A DNA stretch of 64,000 nt from Crocinitomicaceae bacterium (GCA_024643365.1 JAHENC010000005.1:62001-126000), one strand, 5' to 3'; shown: positions 34,792-45,052, numbered from the stretch's first letter. Made by a program: numbers and translations. The notes: generated from the sequence alone by a model not told the origin.

Positions 34792-36270
34792 TTAGGACTT
34801 GATTAAAAAAAGATTTTTCAAAGGTTTGAGTTCGATGAATTTGAAAACGAACATGAGAATCAATCCTAGCAATAATTCGATACTGAAAATCAGTCCAAAT
34901 AACATGGGTGAATCATTTAGTAAATTTTGATCCTCTAAATTCATGAGGGTAAAATGGAAAAGTAAAATGGCACTTATGAAACTCATGGTAAAGAGTAACC
35001 ATTTCCCAATGTTTACTATTCCAATCTTGAAGTGAAAAAACCTTGCGCATAAAATGAATTGAGTGATGGCCATGGCAATCTGTGTAATAAATGCTGTAAA
35101 TCCTGCTCCAGCGGCTCCATATTTAGGAATCAGAAGGATATTTAGACTGATATTGATGACTACTCCGATGGCAGAAATGATGTTTAATTCTTTTAAATTG
35201 CCATTCGCAGTTAGAAGTGTCCCAAAGACAAAATTCATGGCGATTCCAATGAAACTTAACATTAACCAACAAAAAGGAGTGATGGCTCCGGCATCTGAGG
35301 TGTAGATAAATTGAAGGATATTTTCGGAATGAAAAATCAAAATGAAAACAACCACAATAACCCCACTCATGAGGAAATTCGCAGAAATCAGAACTAATTC
35401 CCGAACTTTTTTTACTGATTCATGTAATACATTCGAAAACATGGGGAACAATAATCCTGCGAAGATCATTCCAAACATATATAGCGCATCTAGTAGTCGA
35501 AATCCTTTGGCATATATTCCAGCCTCTTTATCACCATTCGACCCTAACTCGTGTAATAGTATTCCATCAATCCGTGTGTAAATGGACATAAGAATAATCA
35601 GTAAAGCAAACGGTAAACTTTGTTTTAGTACGGATTTAAAATGGAGCAAATCAATTTGCCAGTGAATTGTTCCAACGATTCGTTTAAAGAAAATAAAGGC
35701 CAAAATAAAAGTGAGGAAATACCCGAATGACTGTAATTGAATGTATAATGGGATGTCCATTTGAAAACCCATATTGATCAATAATACCGATCCTGCGGTG
35801 ATGATCAAAATAATCCGATCAAAAACAGAGAAAAATGAATCAAGTTTGTAGTGTTGCAAACCGGAGAAAAACCCCCTGAAGTACGCAATGAAAACAATGA
35901 ATAATTGATTTAAACCCAAAAAGAACAGCAGTTTCATTGCTGTTGAATCGTAACCTAATAAAAACGCGGATGTAAAGAGAATCCCGATGTAAAATAGAAA
36001 TAGTACAAGTCGAAGTAAAAGAATACTACTGATTTGAGATTTAGCTTCTTCTTGGTTATTGGCGACTGTTTTAATTACGTAATTATTAATTCCTAAATCC
36101 ATGAGGATATTTAGAATTAACGATAAACTCAACAATGAAAAATATAAACCGTATTGATCGAGACCAACAACATTTTGTACTTGAGCATCTATGCCAAATA
36201 TGGCTAGTGGCTTAATCAATAAATTCAGCAGAAGTGAAAACAGTAAGTTTGAAAAAAAAATACGATGCAT
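34792..36270 (-). CDS. Polysaccharide flippase, Wzx/MATE-like
   Basis: A 492-residue membrane protein with about 14 hydrophobic segments. The N-terminus (FSNLLFSLLLNLLIKPLAIF) and the DGILLHELGSNGDKEAGIYA stretch (~250) match polysaccharide biosynthesis proteins of the MOP superfamily, which flip lipid-linked repeat units across the inner membrane. It is the most upstream of the three polysaccharide-export genes, 76 bases before the Wzz-like gene. No glycosyltransferases or repeat-unit synthesis genes are present in this window, so the polymer must be built from elsewhere in the genome. Function by family. Confidence 0.83.
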   Translation of the reverse strand: MHRIFFSNLLFSLLLNLLIKPLAIFGIDAQVQNVVGLDQYGLYFSLLSLSLILNILMDLGINNYVIKTVANNQEEAKSQISSILLLRLVLFLFYIGILFTSAFLLGYDSTAMKLLFFLGLNQLFIVFIAYFRGFFSGLQHYKLDSFFSVFDRIILIITAGSVLLINMGFQMDIPLYIQLQSFGYFLTFILAFIFFKRIVGTIHWQIDLLHFKSVLKQSLPFALLIILMSIYTRIDGILLHELGSNGDKEAGIYAKGFRLLDALYMFGMIFAGLLFPMFSNVLHESVKKVRELVLISANFLMSGVIVVVFILIFHSENILQFIYTSDAGAITPFCWLMLSFIGIAMNFVFGTLLTANGNLKELNIISAIGVVINISLNILLIPKYGAAGAGFTAFITQIAMAITQFILCARFFHFKIGIVNIGKWLLFTMSFISAILLFHFTLMNLEDQNLLNDSPMLFGLIFSIELLLGLILMFVFKFIELKPLKNLFLIKS

Positions 36271-36302
36271 ATCGTTGCTCCTGTTTTACTAAAGACAGCC
36301 TC

Positions 36303-38999
36303 TTATCTAATTAAGTTGACTGTACCCGTAACCACAACTCGCTCATCCAAATCTGGATTCTTGAAAATGATTCGGTAGGTATAAACTCCTTCTTGCGCAT
36401 CTAAACCTTCTTCGCCTACTGATCCATCCCAACCAAAGAAAACGTTTCGCGTTTCAAATAGCACCTCACCCCAGCGATTATAAATCTGCATTTCAAAGTT
36501 TAACGGATCATATCCTGAATAGAATATTGGTAAAAATACCTGATTGTTTTGGTCTCCATCTGGTGTAAAGCTATTTGGAATATAGTACAGTTCGTTGTAT
36601 TGGTATCCAATGGAAACGGACATACTATCCAAACAGTTCAGGTCTGTTAAAGCGATTAAGTTGATGGTATACCCATTCATTGTACTTTGGAAAATATGTG
36701 ATGGTTCAACTTCGGTGGACATTTGACCATCTCCGAAATTCCACACATAATTTGTCGCTCCAGTAGAAAAATTACTGAACTGAACATATTGTGCTTCGTT
36801 CGTGAAAATACTAATAGGAGACTCGAAATCCGCAATCGGTAAATTTTCAACATAGATGTAATTAGCCATTGAATTGGATGCAAAACAACCATTTACAGTT
36901 GTTGCCGCTAAGGTAACATCGTATGTTCCCCCTGTTGGAAAAACGATTGTAGTAGACGAACTAGTTCCGGTTAATGCATTGCTTGTCGTCCAATTATAAC
37001 TTGCATTGGTTTGATCGGTCGCTGTGAATGTCACTCCAAGTGGCGCACATCCTTCCACAATGTTTGAACTAAATGACACGATTGGTAACGGATTCACTGT
37101 TACCGATCCACTAGCCGGCAAACTCGGACAATTCAACAAAGTGTAAATAACTGTTAACGTTGTATCCACTGACGGACTCAATGTTTGGCTTGCTCCTCCT
37201 GGAGTATTTAAAGCTCCCCAAGTGTAACTTCCACCTGTTAAGTTTGGTGTAGCGGTCAGTGTTACGTTATCTCCATCGCAAATAGTAGCACTGGACAATG
37301 TAACGACAGGAATTGGATTCACGGTTACAATGGCATTCGCACTCGGACTTGTACAATTGTTCAACGTATACGTTACAGAATATGTTGTCGTTGTTCCTGG
37401 ACTCACTTGAATGGAGTTTGTCGTTTCATTCGATGACCATAAATAGGTGCCATTTGGCAAATTCGCACTGGCATTTAAGGTCGCTACATCGCCAAAACAA
37501 ATTGTCGTATTTGAAGTAGAAGCAACTGGAATTGGATTCACTAAAACCGTCGCACTAGCTGTATCCGCACATCCTTGTAGGTTGTATATTACTGTATATG
37601 TTGACGTGCTATTTGGTGTAACGGTGATGGAGTTGCTTATGGATGGAAGTGGTGACCATGTAAAATTTCCACCTGTTAAATCTACTGTACTAGAAATTGT
37701 TGTACTTGAACCTAAGCAAATAGTGTCATTGACTACACTTACAATTGGATTGGGTTTAACTATGATATCAGCAGTTACACTGGGAGCAACACATCCATTG
37801 GAACTTGTAAATACTACGGAATACGTGGTGTTCGTTGTCGGAGCAGCACTTAAAGAAGCAGTAGTAGCTCCTGTAGACCATAAGTATGTTCCACCAACAG
37901 AAACATTGGAAACAAATAAGGTTCCTGATTGTCCAAGACAAATACTGTCATTTACAATTTGTGGTTGAGGGGTTGGTTCAACCGTGACTAAAACGTTACT
38001 GGTGCTTGTACATCCATTTGCACTATACTCCACGGTGTAGGAGGTACTAGTTGTTGGATTGACCGTTAAGGTTGCCCCATTTCCTAAAATATTTCCATTT
38101 AAAGACCATGTCCATGTTCCACCTGCGGTTGAAGAACTTGCAGTTAACGTTCCAGAGCCACCTTGGCAAATGGTAATCGGCGCCGCCGTAATAGTAGGCC
38201 CAGGATTGACCACAACCGCTGTCGTTCCATTCGCTGTTCCACAGTTTGGTACAGTCACTACAACGGTGTAGTTACCGGCAGCAGCTACAGTAGGTGAGGC
38301 AATTGTAGGATTTTGTATTGTAGACGTAAATCCGTTCGGCCCTGTCCAAGCATATGTATATGTTCCTGCTGGATTTGCGGTGGTTGATAAATTCAACGGT
38401 TGTCCGGAACAAATAGGACTATTAGAACTTGCGGTAATAGTAGGAGTTTGACAGCAGTTAATGTACATCGTTATTCTTCCAATGTTGTAATTAACTTCCG
38501 ACCATATGTTAGCCATAGCCGCACCAGTACCCGCCGGGCATGATTGCATCCCGCTACGTTGTAAGGTCGTGTTAAATCCATTTATGCTTGTCACAAAATT
38601 AGCAGGACCATAACTATTTACACAGTTAGCACCGCGAGCACCGTAAACTCCAATAATATCACCGGTTGCAACTGGGATATTACATGGAACAACTCCGGTT
38701 GCTGGAGCATTCGTAATCGTAAATAACTGAACAAAACTATTTGTTGTTCCTGCAAATGCAGGTGGTGGACCAGCGGTAAATCTAACCACACGAATTGTTT
38801 GTGTTCCCGCGGCATTTGCATCGGGTGGAACATTTAACCCACAAATTGTGAAGTTTGTTGGAGCGGTAAAATGATATCCTCTAATCATACTACTAAATGT
38901 GGTAACTTGAGTTCCAACACTAATAGGTGTTCCTTGAGAAAAAACAAGAGTTAGATTCCAAAGAAGGGTGCTTAGTAATAAGATTTGTTTTATTTTCAC
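36303..38999 (-). CDS. Surface protein with Ig-like repeats, PKD domain and T9SS type B (CHU_C) sorting domain
   Basis: An 898-residue secreted protein. Signal peptide MKIKQILLLSTLLWNLTLVF; then a ~165-residue N-terminal module; then Ig-like repeats of ~75 residues with the pattern N-T-I-C-x-G ... YTV-x-x (for example DTICLGSSTTISS and SNTTICFGDVATLNASA), each holding two Cys. A PKD domain (NYVWNFGDGQMSTEVEPSH) and a gliding-motility-associated C-terminal domain follow (YYIPNSFTPDGDQNNQVFLP, IYNRWGEVLFE, VYTYRI). It should pass through T9SS and attach to the surface. The next gene upstream is its longer paralogue, two bases away; the C-terminal ~290 residues of the two are similar. Likely an adhesin; ligand unknown. 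Confidence 0.82.
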   Translation of the reverse strand: MKIKQILLLSTLLWNLTLVFSQGTPISVGTQVTTFSSMIRGYHFTAPTNFTICGLNVPPDANAAGTQTIRVVRFTAGPPPAFAGTTNSFVQLFTITNAPATGVVPCNIPVATGDIIGVYGARGANCVNSYGPANFVTSINGFNTTLQRSGMQSCPAGTGAAMANIWSEVNYNIGRITMYINCCQTPTITASSNSPICSGQPLNLSTTANPAGTYTYAWTGPNGFTSTIQNPTIASPTVAAAGNYTVVVTVPNCGTANGTTAVVVNPGPTITAAPITICQGGSGTLTASSSTAGGTWTWSLNGNILGNGATLTVNPTTSTSYTVEYSANGCTSTSNVLVTVEPTPQPQIVNDSICLGQSGTLFVSNVSVGGTYLWSTGATTASLSAAPTTNTTYSVVFTSSNGCVAPSVTADIIVKPNPIVSVVNDTICLGSSTTISSTVDLTGGNFTWSPLPSISNSITVTPNSTSTYTVIYNLQGCADTASATVLVNPIPVASTSNTTICFGDVATLNASANLPNGTYLWSSNETTNSIQVSPGTTTTYSVTYTLNNCTSPSANAIVTVNPIPVVTLSSATICDGDNVTLTATPNLTGGSYTWGALNTPGGASQTLSPSVDTTLTVIYTLLNCPSLPASGSVTVNPLPIVSFSSNIVEGCAPLGVTFTATDQTNASYNWTTSNALTGTSSSTTIVFPTGGTYDVTLAATTVNGCFASNSMANYIYVENLPIADFESPISIFTNEAQYVQFSNFSTGATNYVWNFGDGQMSTEVEPSHIFQSTMNGYTINLIALTDLNCLDSMSVSIGYQYNELYYIPNSFTPDGDQNNQVFLPIFYSGYDPLNFEMQIYNRWGEVLFETRNVFFGWDGSVGEEGLDAQEGVYTYRIIFKNPDLDERVVVTGTVNLIR

Positions 39000-39001
39000 T
39001 T

Positions 39002-42000
39002 TTATCTAATTAAATTAATATGACCGAGAATCATTTTTCGCTCGTCAAAAGTAGGTATTTTAATGAAAAGCTGATAGGTATATACTCCCACTTCGGCATC
39101 TTTCCCTTCAACTCCGTATGAACCATCCCACCCAATTTTTGGGTCATTGCTTTCAAAAATAATTTCACCCCAGCGATTGTAAATGTACATGGTGTAATGG
39201 TAGATATCAATTCCACTCGTGAATACAGGAATAAAAACTTGATTATTCATGTCCCCATCTGGTGTAAATGAATTAGGGATGTAATATACTAACCCCGGAT
39301 CGTAACCAATGAAGTATTGAGCGGTGTCAATACATCCTAAATTTGAAATAGCGGTTAAAACAATTGTGAATCCAAGTTCGTTACCGGCAAATGTATGATT
39401 TGGCCCTTCCTCTGAAGAGGTTCCTCCATCCCCAAATTCCCATGCATACGTTGAAGCTCCTAAACTATTGTTCATGAAATTCAATGTTTGATTTGGTTCG
39501 CTGAACATGGTTGAAGAAGGTTCAAATGCAGCAATGGGATAATTATCCACTTGTATGTAATTTGCAAGAGTTTCGGTAACCGTGCATCCATTTAGCGTCG
39601 TTGTTAAAGCTACGTCGAAACCACCATTCATTTGGAATTGTAAATTTGTTTGTATACCAGCACCAGTTAATGAGTTACTTGTGGTCCAACTATAAGTCGC
39701 ATTACTAACATCGTCTGCTGTCAGTGTTACTAATAATGGCGCACATCCTTGTGTAACAGAAGCGCTAAATGTGGCAATCGGAAGTGGATTCACGATTATT
39801 GAACTCGTTGCCACAGGACTTGTACAGCCATTTAAAGTGTAATAAACGGAAAGTGTAGTATCGTTCAATGGCGAAATCGTTTGACTAGCTGCACCGATTA
39901 CACTTGGAGTTCCCCAATAGTATGTACCACCCAATAAATTGGGAATGGCAGTGATCGTTGCATTATCCCCTGCACAAATGGTACTGTTATTTACTCCTAA
40001 TGTTGGAACGGGATTAACAGTAACAATTGAATTTACTAACGAGCTAAGACATCCATTTAAATTATATGAAACTGAATAAGTTGTCGTTGCGGACGGGCTC
40101 ACTTGAATGGTATCATTTGGCACACCGTTTGACCAATTGAAAGTTCCTCCTGGAAGTGGAGTTGTTGCAATCAATTCGGCTGTTTGACCATTACAAATTG
40201 TTTGATTTGAGGTAACAGGGGTAGAAACTGGCTTCACGTAAACTTCAACTGAGCTTGCAGTTGCGCAACCATTTAATGAATAGATTAATTGATAATTCGT
40301 TGTCGTGAGTGGGGATACAGAAATACTCGATGTGTTTGCATTTGTTGGGAACCATAAATAGGTTCCACCGGCAAGATTAACTGTTGAATTTAATGTGGTA
40401 CTCTGTCCTATACAAATCGTATCATTCTGTATAGTAACAACTGGATACGGATGAACAGTTATTGTCATACTTGTCGTATTTGCACACAATCCAACATTAG
40501 GTTGGAAGGTGTAAGTCGTAGTTACGGTATAATTCGGAGCTGGACTCCATGTTCCTGTCACATTGTTTGAAGAGGTACTCGGTAAAGTGAATGAACCATT
40601 TGTACAAATGGCAGCGATTTGTGCGAAGCTTGGATTCGTATTGGGAGTAAATGTGATCGTAATTATTTCCGTATCAAAACAACCGTTTGCATTTGTACCT
40701 GTATATGTATAAGTGCCAGCTGTTGTGACGATTAAATTTGCAACGCTTGAAACTACTGATGTCCCGTTACTCCATGAAGCACTAGTTCCACCAACTCCTG
40801 TTAAGGAAATCTGTGTTGTATTACAATCAAGAACCGTTGCATTCGTATTATTGGTAATCGAAGCTATTGGAGTGGCAATGTCTTGAGTGATTACTTGGTT
40901 AGCTGTTGCCGTACAACCATTTTGCGCTGTGACGGTTACCGTGTAAGTGCCTGGAGTCGTTACAGGAAGTGTAGCTGCTGATCCAACAATCGTAGTTCCA
41001 TTTGACCATGAGTAAGTCCCACCACCAGCAGCGGTTAAAGAAATACTTGGTGTTGTACAAGTTAATATTGTCGTTGATGGTATGTTAATACCCGCCGAAG
41101 GTACAACAGTATTTTGTGTAATCGTAGTTGAGGAAGTTGCTGTACATCCATTTGTTCCAGTTACCGTCACAGTATATGTTCCCGGTGTTGTAACGGCAAG
41201 TGTTGCATTTGTCCCAACTATAGTTGTTCCGTTCGACCACGAATATGTTCCTCCTCCAGTTGCAGTGAGTGTAATACTCGTAGTTGAGCAAGTTAATACT
41301 GTAGTTGATGGAGCAGTAATAGCAGCCGCAGGTGCAGTGGTATTTTGTGTAATTGTTTGACTAATACTAGCCGTACATCCATTTGCTGCAGTTAATGTTA
41401 CGGTGTAAACACCAGGTGTTGTTACTGTAATAGAAGGATTCACACTAATTATTGATGGATTTGTCCAAGAGATGGTTCCAACTCCATTCGCGGTTAAAGA
41501 AATACTTGTTGTCGTACAAGTGAGCACTGTTGAAATTGGCGGTGTTATTGTCAATGCCGGAGCTGTATTATTTTGTGTGATTGTTTGAGAAGCTGTTGAA
41601 GTACATCCATTTGCAGAAGTAACAGTTACAGTGTAGGTTCCAGATGTGGTCACATTCAATGAAGCACTTGTCCCAACTACGGCTGTTCCATTGGACCAAG
41701 AATAAGTACCACCACCTGTTGCGGTCAGGGAAATGGAAGGTGTGGTGCAGGTTAATACTGTTGTGGTAAGTGAATTAATTCCTGCAACAGGTGCTGTAAT
41801 GTTTTGTGTGATTGTCTGATTCGCTGTTGCAGTACATCCATTTGCGCCAGTGACAGTGACGGTATAGGTTCCGGGTGATGAAACCGATAGTATGGCAGAA
41901 GTTCCAACTACAGTTGTCCCGTTTGACCATGAATACGATCCTCCGGAAGCGATTAAATTAATATTTGTCGTCGTACATGTAAGTATGCTAGTTGCTGGTG

Positions 42001-45000
42001 GTGTTATTGTAACATTTGGAGCACTTAAATTTTGAGTAATGTTTTGAATAGCTGAAGCAGTACAACCATTTGCACCTGTTACCGTCACTGTGTAAATCCC
42101 AGGAGTATTCACCGTTATCGAGGAAGTTGTTCCTATGATTGCTGTTCCGTTAGACCACGAATATGAGCCCCCACCTGTTGCTGTCAAACTTATCGATGTC
42201 GTGGTACAAGTTAATACTGTGGTCGTAGGAGGTGTGATAACCACAACTGGTAAACTGATATTTTGTGTGATTACTTGTGATGCCGTGGCAGTACATCCAC
42301 TTGAAGAAGTTACAGTTACAGTATAGGTTCCTGGGCTTGTGACATTGATTGTAGAAGTGGTTCCAACGATTGCTGTACCATTCGACCATGAGTAAGTCCC
42401 ACCTCCAGTTGCGGTTAATGTTATCGACGGAGTCGCACATGTTAAAACAGTAGTCGTGGGAGCAGTAATTGCTACAATCGGTAAAGGATTGATCGTAATT
42501 GTAAGTGCTGTAGTTGTAACACACCATCCTGTTCCCGGTGTAAATGTATACGTTGTCGTTGTTTGATTGTTCAAAGCAGGTGACCAGCTACCAGATATTG
42601 AATTTAAAGATGTGGTTGGCAAGGCATTTAATGTGCCGCCTGCACAAATGGCTGTTATTGGATTAAACGTTGGAACTACATTTGGATTAACAATCAATGT
42701 TCCATTCACAATTGTCGTTCCATTCCAGAATCCACCACCTGAAACACTGAAGCCTCCGTATGAAGTACAACCGTTCATGGTGTAACTGAATGCGTAATAA
42801 TATGTGCCTGGACTCAAAGCAGGAATTACCCCCATGTATTGATCGTTGTTTAAGCCAGTTCCGGCTGCATTAAAGCTAGCCGCTGTCCAACTTGTAGTGG
42901 GCCATGTTGCCGGATTCGTATTACTCGTATTATATGCATATTGAACGGTAATTCCAGCTCCTTGTCCGGGCAGAGGTGTTACTCCCGCCTCGAAAACTTG
43001 ACCGTAAATTGTCAAAGTTTGCCCTTGACAAATTGTTGTACCCCCTGGTGTTTGAATATTTGCCCAATCAACTGCATTCGAAACGGTAACTGTCCCATTT
43101 GCTGTTGAAGAACTACATCCGTTTAAGTTATATGAAACAGAATAAGTTGTGGTAGTGGCTGGAGAAACACTAATTGTTTGGGTAGTTTCGCCATTGGGTG
43201 ACCAAAGGTACGTTCCACCGCTTGGACTTGCCGTTGCTGTTAATGTTGCTGAAGCTCCTGGACAAATCGTGCTCGAGTTTACGCTTAACGTTGGAGAAGC
43301 AGAAACTGTCACGACACCTGTTGCTGGTGCACTAGAACAATTTCCATTCGAATAAGTTACAGTATATGTTGTTGTAATTGTAGGACTAACATCGATAGTT
43401 TGTGTTGTCGCGCCTCCAGGAGACCACAAATAGGCTCCACCGGTAGCAGTTGTTGTTGCTATAAGTGTTGCCGTTTGTCCACCACAAATTGTAGCATTGT
43501 TCACAGTTACTGTCGGACCAGGAACCACATTGACGGTTACATCGTCGTTGGAGGTGCATCCATTAGCAGTTGCAGTAAGGGTGTAAGTTGTAGTAGTAGT
43601 TGGACTTGCGATTGGATTAGCCAGGGTAGAACTACTTAATGTAGTACTTGGTGACCAAGAGTATGTTATTGGAATTGAACCTGGACATCCCGATATTGGT
43701 ATAGCGATTGTTTGTCCACCAGTAAGAATTGCCAATCCCCCGCTGATAGATGTCCCACCACATAAAACATTATATCCGGCTACATTTGAATTAAACGTTC
43801 CTTGCGTTTCTAAATTGAATGTAAAAGGCGGATTACTTGGTGCGTTGATGGTAATTGTTTGATTCGACCCTGATGTATAAGGTCCGCCTGAAGCAATAAT
43901 TGCTCCCAAAGAATTTGTGATATTCCAAGTTGTTTCGTCCAAATTACTACCTGAGAAAATGTTGACATCAATTGGACCACCGAATCCACCAACCGCACTT
44001 GCGGATCCATTTAATGTCGTTGTTTGTCCCGAGCAAATGGTAACGTCAGGACCAGCATTAATTGTCGGTGCGGGACTTACAAAAACAGTCACATCATCTG
44101 TGGAAGTACAGGTGCCCGATGTTGCAGTTAAAGTGTATGTAGTTGTAACATTTGGCGTTGCTATAGGGTTTAGAATAGAAGTAGAACTTAATGTCGCACC
44201 AGGCGACCAGACATATGTAATAGGCAATGTTCCTCCCCCAGATGTTCCACCACAACCTGTTACACTTGCTGTGGTTGTTTGTCCACCAGTAATTGATCCG
44301 GTATTTACAGTACTTCCATTACAGGAAATTGTGTAAGTTGCGTTATTATCATTAAAGGTCCCTTGTGTTTCTAGAGAAAAACTATAAGGACCAGTTCCAA
44401 CATTGGTTAATGTGACTGTGTTAGTAGAAGCGGTTGTATATGGCCCCCCGGATCCAACTGACGTGCCCGATGCATTAGTTAAATTCCATGAAGTCTCATC
44501 TAGAAAACTTGTTCCAGTAATGGAAATCGTGATACTTGAAGCACTTCCTCCGGCACCTGTACCAGCTGTTACAGTTCCATTTAAAGTTGTTGTTTGTCCA
44601 GCACAAATCACGACATCAGGTCCAGCGTTGACAACAGGATTATTACATGGTGGAGTGGGGCATGAAACTACATAACTCATCGTAGTCGCAGCAGTTAACG
44701 GTGTACATACGAATTTTGATAAATGCACGTAGTATTGTCCTGAAGTAGGGCAAGTCCAAGAAAAATTTGATTGCAAGCCACATTGGTCATCCCATTGACC
44801 AAGAATGGTATATGCAGAATTATGTAATCGCAAATAGGTATCGATACTACTTTGACCGCAAGTTGAGAATGTATATGTGCACCCTGAAGTAGCTGTAAAT
44901 GGAAATAAAATAACTCCGGATGAATACGAAGGTGTATATTGAAGAGTAGAAGTAGGTGTGATGGGAAATGTAACCGTTTGAGGAGTACATAACTGGGCAT

Positions 45001-45052
45001 TCAATCCCACTGTAAAAAACAGCGAAATAACAATAAGGGCAAGAAACCTCAT
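39002..45052 (-). CDS. Giant repeat-rich surface adhesin (2016 residues), T9SS type B sorting domain
   Basis: Signal peptide MRFLALIVISLFFTVGLNAQ, then a Cys-rich N-terminal module (~20-140). Two ~185-residue tandem modules follow, each beginning NAGPDV-x-IC-x-GQTTTLNG and containing LDET-x-WN and LETQGTFN (~135-505). Next are Ig-like repeats, an 8x tandem array (~858-1470), more Ig-like repeats, a PKD domain (AWEFGDGGTSSEE) and a CHU_C sorting domain (YYIPNSFTPDGDMNNQVFIP, IYNRWGEIIFES). Composition is dominated by Thr, Ser, Gly, Asn and Val. Secretion by T9SS and surface anchoring follow from the C-terminus. It begins 133 bases after accC on the same strand and is followed two bases later by its shorter paralogue. 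Function as adhesin or biofilm/gliding factor is inferred. Confidence 0.83.
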   Translation of the reverse strand: MRFLALIVISLFFTVGLNAQLCTPQTVTFPITPTSTLQYTPSYSSGVILFPFTATSGCTYTFSTCGQSSIDTYLRLHNSAYTILGQWDDQCGLQSNFSWTCPTSGQYYVHLSKFVCTPLTAATTMSYVVSCPTPPCNNPVVNAGPDVVICAGQTTTLNGTVTAGTGAGGSASSITISITGTSFLDETSWNLTNASGTSVGSGGPYTTASTNTVTLTNVGTGPYSFSLETQGTFNDNNATYTISCNGSTVNTGSITGGQTTTASVTGCGGTSGGGTLPITYVWSPGATLSSTSILNPIATPNVTTTYTLTATSGTCTSTDDVTVFVSPAPTINAGPDVTICSGQTTTLNGSASAVGGFGGPIDVNIFSGSNLDETTWNITNSLGAIIASGGPYTSGSNQTITINAPSNPPFTFNLETQGTFNSNVAGYNVLCGGTSISGGLAILTGGQTIAIPISGCPGSIPITYSWSPSTTLSSSTLANPIASPTTTTTYTLTATANGCTSNDDVTVNVVPGPTVTVNNATICGGQTATLIATTTATGGAYLWSPGGATTQTIDVSPTITTTYTVTYSNGNCSSAPATGVVTVSASPTLSVNSSTICPGASATLTATASPSGGTYLWSPNGETTQTISVSPATTTTYSVSYNLNGCSSSTANGTVTVSNAVDWANIQTPGGTTICQGQTLTIYGQVFEAGVTPLPGQGAGITVQYAYNTSNTNPATWPTTSWTAASFNAAGTGLNNDQYMGVIPALSPGTYYYAFSYTMNGCTSYGGFSVSGGGFWNGTTIVNGTLIVNPNVVPTFNPITAICAGGTLNALPTTSLNSISGSWSPALNNQTTTTYTFTPGTGWCVTTTALTITINPLPIVAITAPTTTVLTCATPSITLTATGGGTYSWSNGTAIVGTTSTINVTSPGTYTVTVTSSSGCTATASQVITQNISLPVVVITPPTTTVLTCTTTSISLTATGGGSYSWSNGTAIIGTTSSITVNTPGIYTVTVTGANGCTASAIQNITQNLSAPNVTITPPATSILTCTTTNINLIASGGSYSWSNGTTVVGTSAILSVSSPGTYTVTVTGANGCTATANQTITQNITAPVAGINSLTTTVLTCTTPSISLTATGGGTYSWSNGTAVVGTSASLNVTTSGTYTVTVTSANGCTSTASQTITQNNTAPALTITPPISTVLTCTTTSISLTANGVGTISWTNPSIISVNPSITVTTPGVYTVTLTAANGCTASISQTITQNTTAPAAAITAPSTTVLTCSTTSITLTATGGGTYSWSNGTTIVGTNATLAVTTPGTYTVTVTGTNGCTATSSTTITQNTVVPSAGINIPSTTILTCTTPSISLTAAGGGTYSWSNGTTIVGSAATLPVTTPGTYTVTVTAQNGCTATANQVITQDIATPIASITNNTNATVLDCNTTQISLTGVGGTSASWSNGTSVVSSVANLIVTTAGTYTYTGTNANGCFDTEIITITFTPNTNPSFAQIAAICTNGSFTLPSTSSNNVTGTWSPAPNYTVTTTYTFQPNVGLCANTTSMTITVHPYPVVTIQNDTICIGQSTTLNSTVNLAGGTYLWFPTNANTSSISVSPLTTTNYQLIYSLNGCATASSVEVYVKPVSTPVTSNQTICNGQTAELIATTPLPGGTFNWSNGVPNDTIQVSPSATTTYSVSYNLNGCLSSLVNSIVTVNPVPTLGVNNSTICAGDNATITAIPNLLGGTYYWGTPSVIGAASQTISPLNDTTLSVYYTLNGCTSPVATSSIIVNPLPIATFSASVTQGCAPLLVTLTADDVSNATYSWTTSNSLTGAGIQTNLQFQMNGGFDVALTTTLNGCTVTETLANYIQVDNYPIAAFEPSSTMFSEPNQTLNFMNNSLGASTYAWEFGDGGTSSEEGPNHTFAGNELGFTIVLTAISNLGCIDTAQYFIGYDPGLVYYIPNSFTPDGDMNNQVFIPVFTSGIDIYHYTMYIYNRWGEIIFESNDPKIGWDGSYGVEGKDAEVGVYTYQLFIKIPTFDERKMILGHINLIR
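40640..42481 (-). repeat. Eight tandem ~231-base coding repeats in the giant adhesin
   Basis: Eight in-frame units of about 77 residues with a common core: TTTVLTC at the start, SISLTATGGGTYSWSNGT in the middle, then PGTYTVTVT, NGCTATA and ITQN at the end. Each has two Cys (LTC and GCT), probably disulfide-bonded. Units differ by scattered substitutions; the fifth (ISWTNPS) and the last (SASWSNGTSVV) are the most diverged. End points are estimates from the protein. Confidence 0.85.

Noticed and set aside
37447-37968. 173-residue plus-strand frame inside the 898-residue surface protein gene
   Set aside because: Same composition effect; opposite to a strongly supported gene with signal peptide and sorting domain.
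40640-42481. Regularly spaced ~231-base repeats that could suggest a CRISPR or satellite array
   Set aside because: The units are in frame within one long ORF, encode a consistent protein pattern and have no short spacer-repeat structure.
41082-44675. Several open frames of 60-139 residues on the plus strand inside the giant adhesin gene
   Set aside because: They are reverse images of Thr/Ser/Val/Asn-rich coding repeats, have no promoter and no credible protein pattern.
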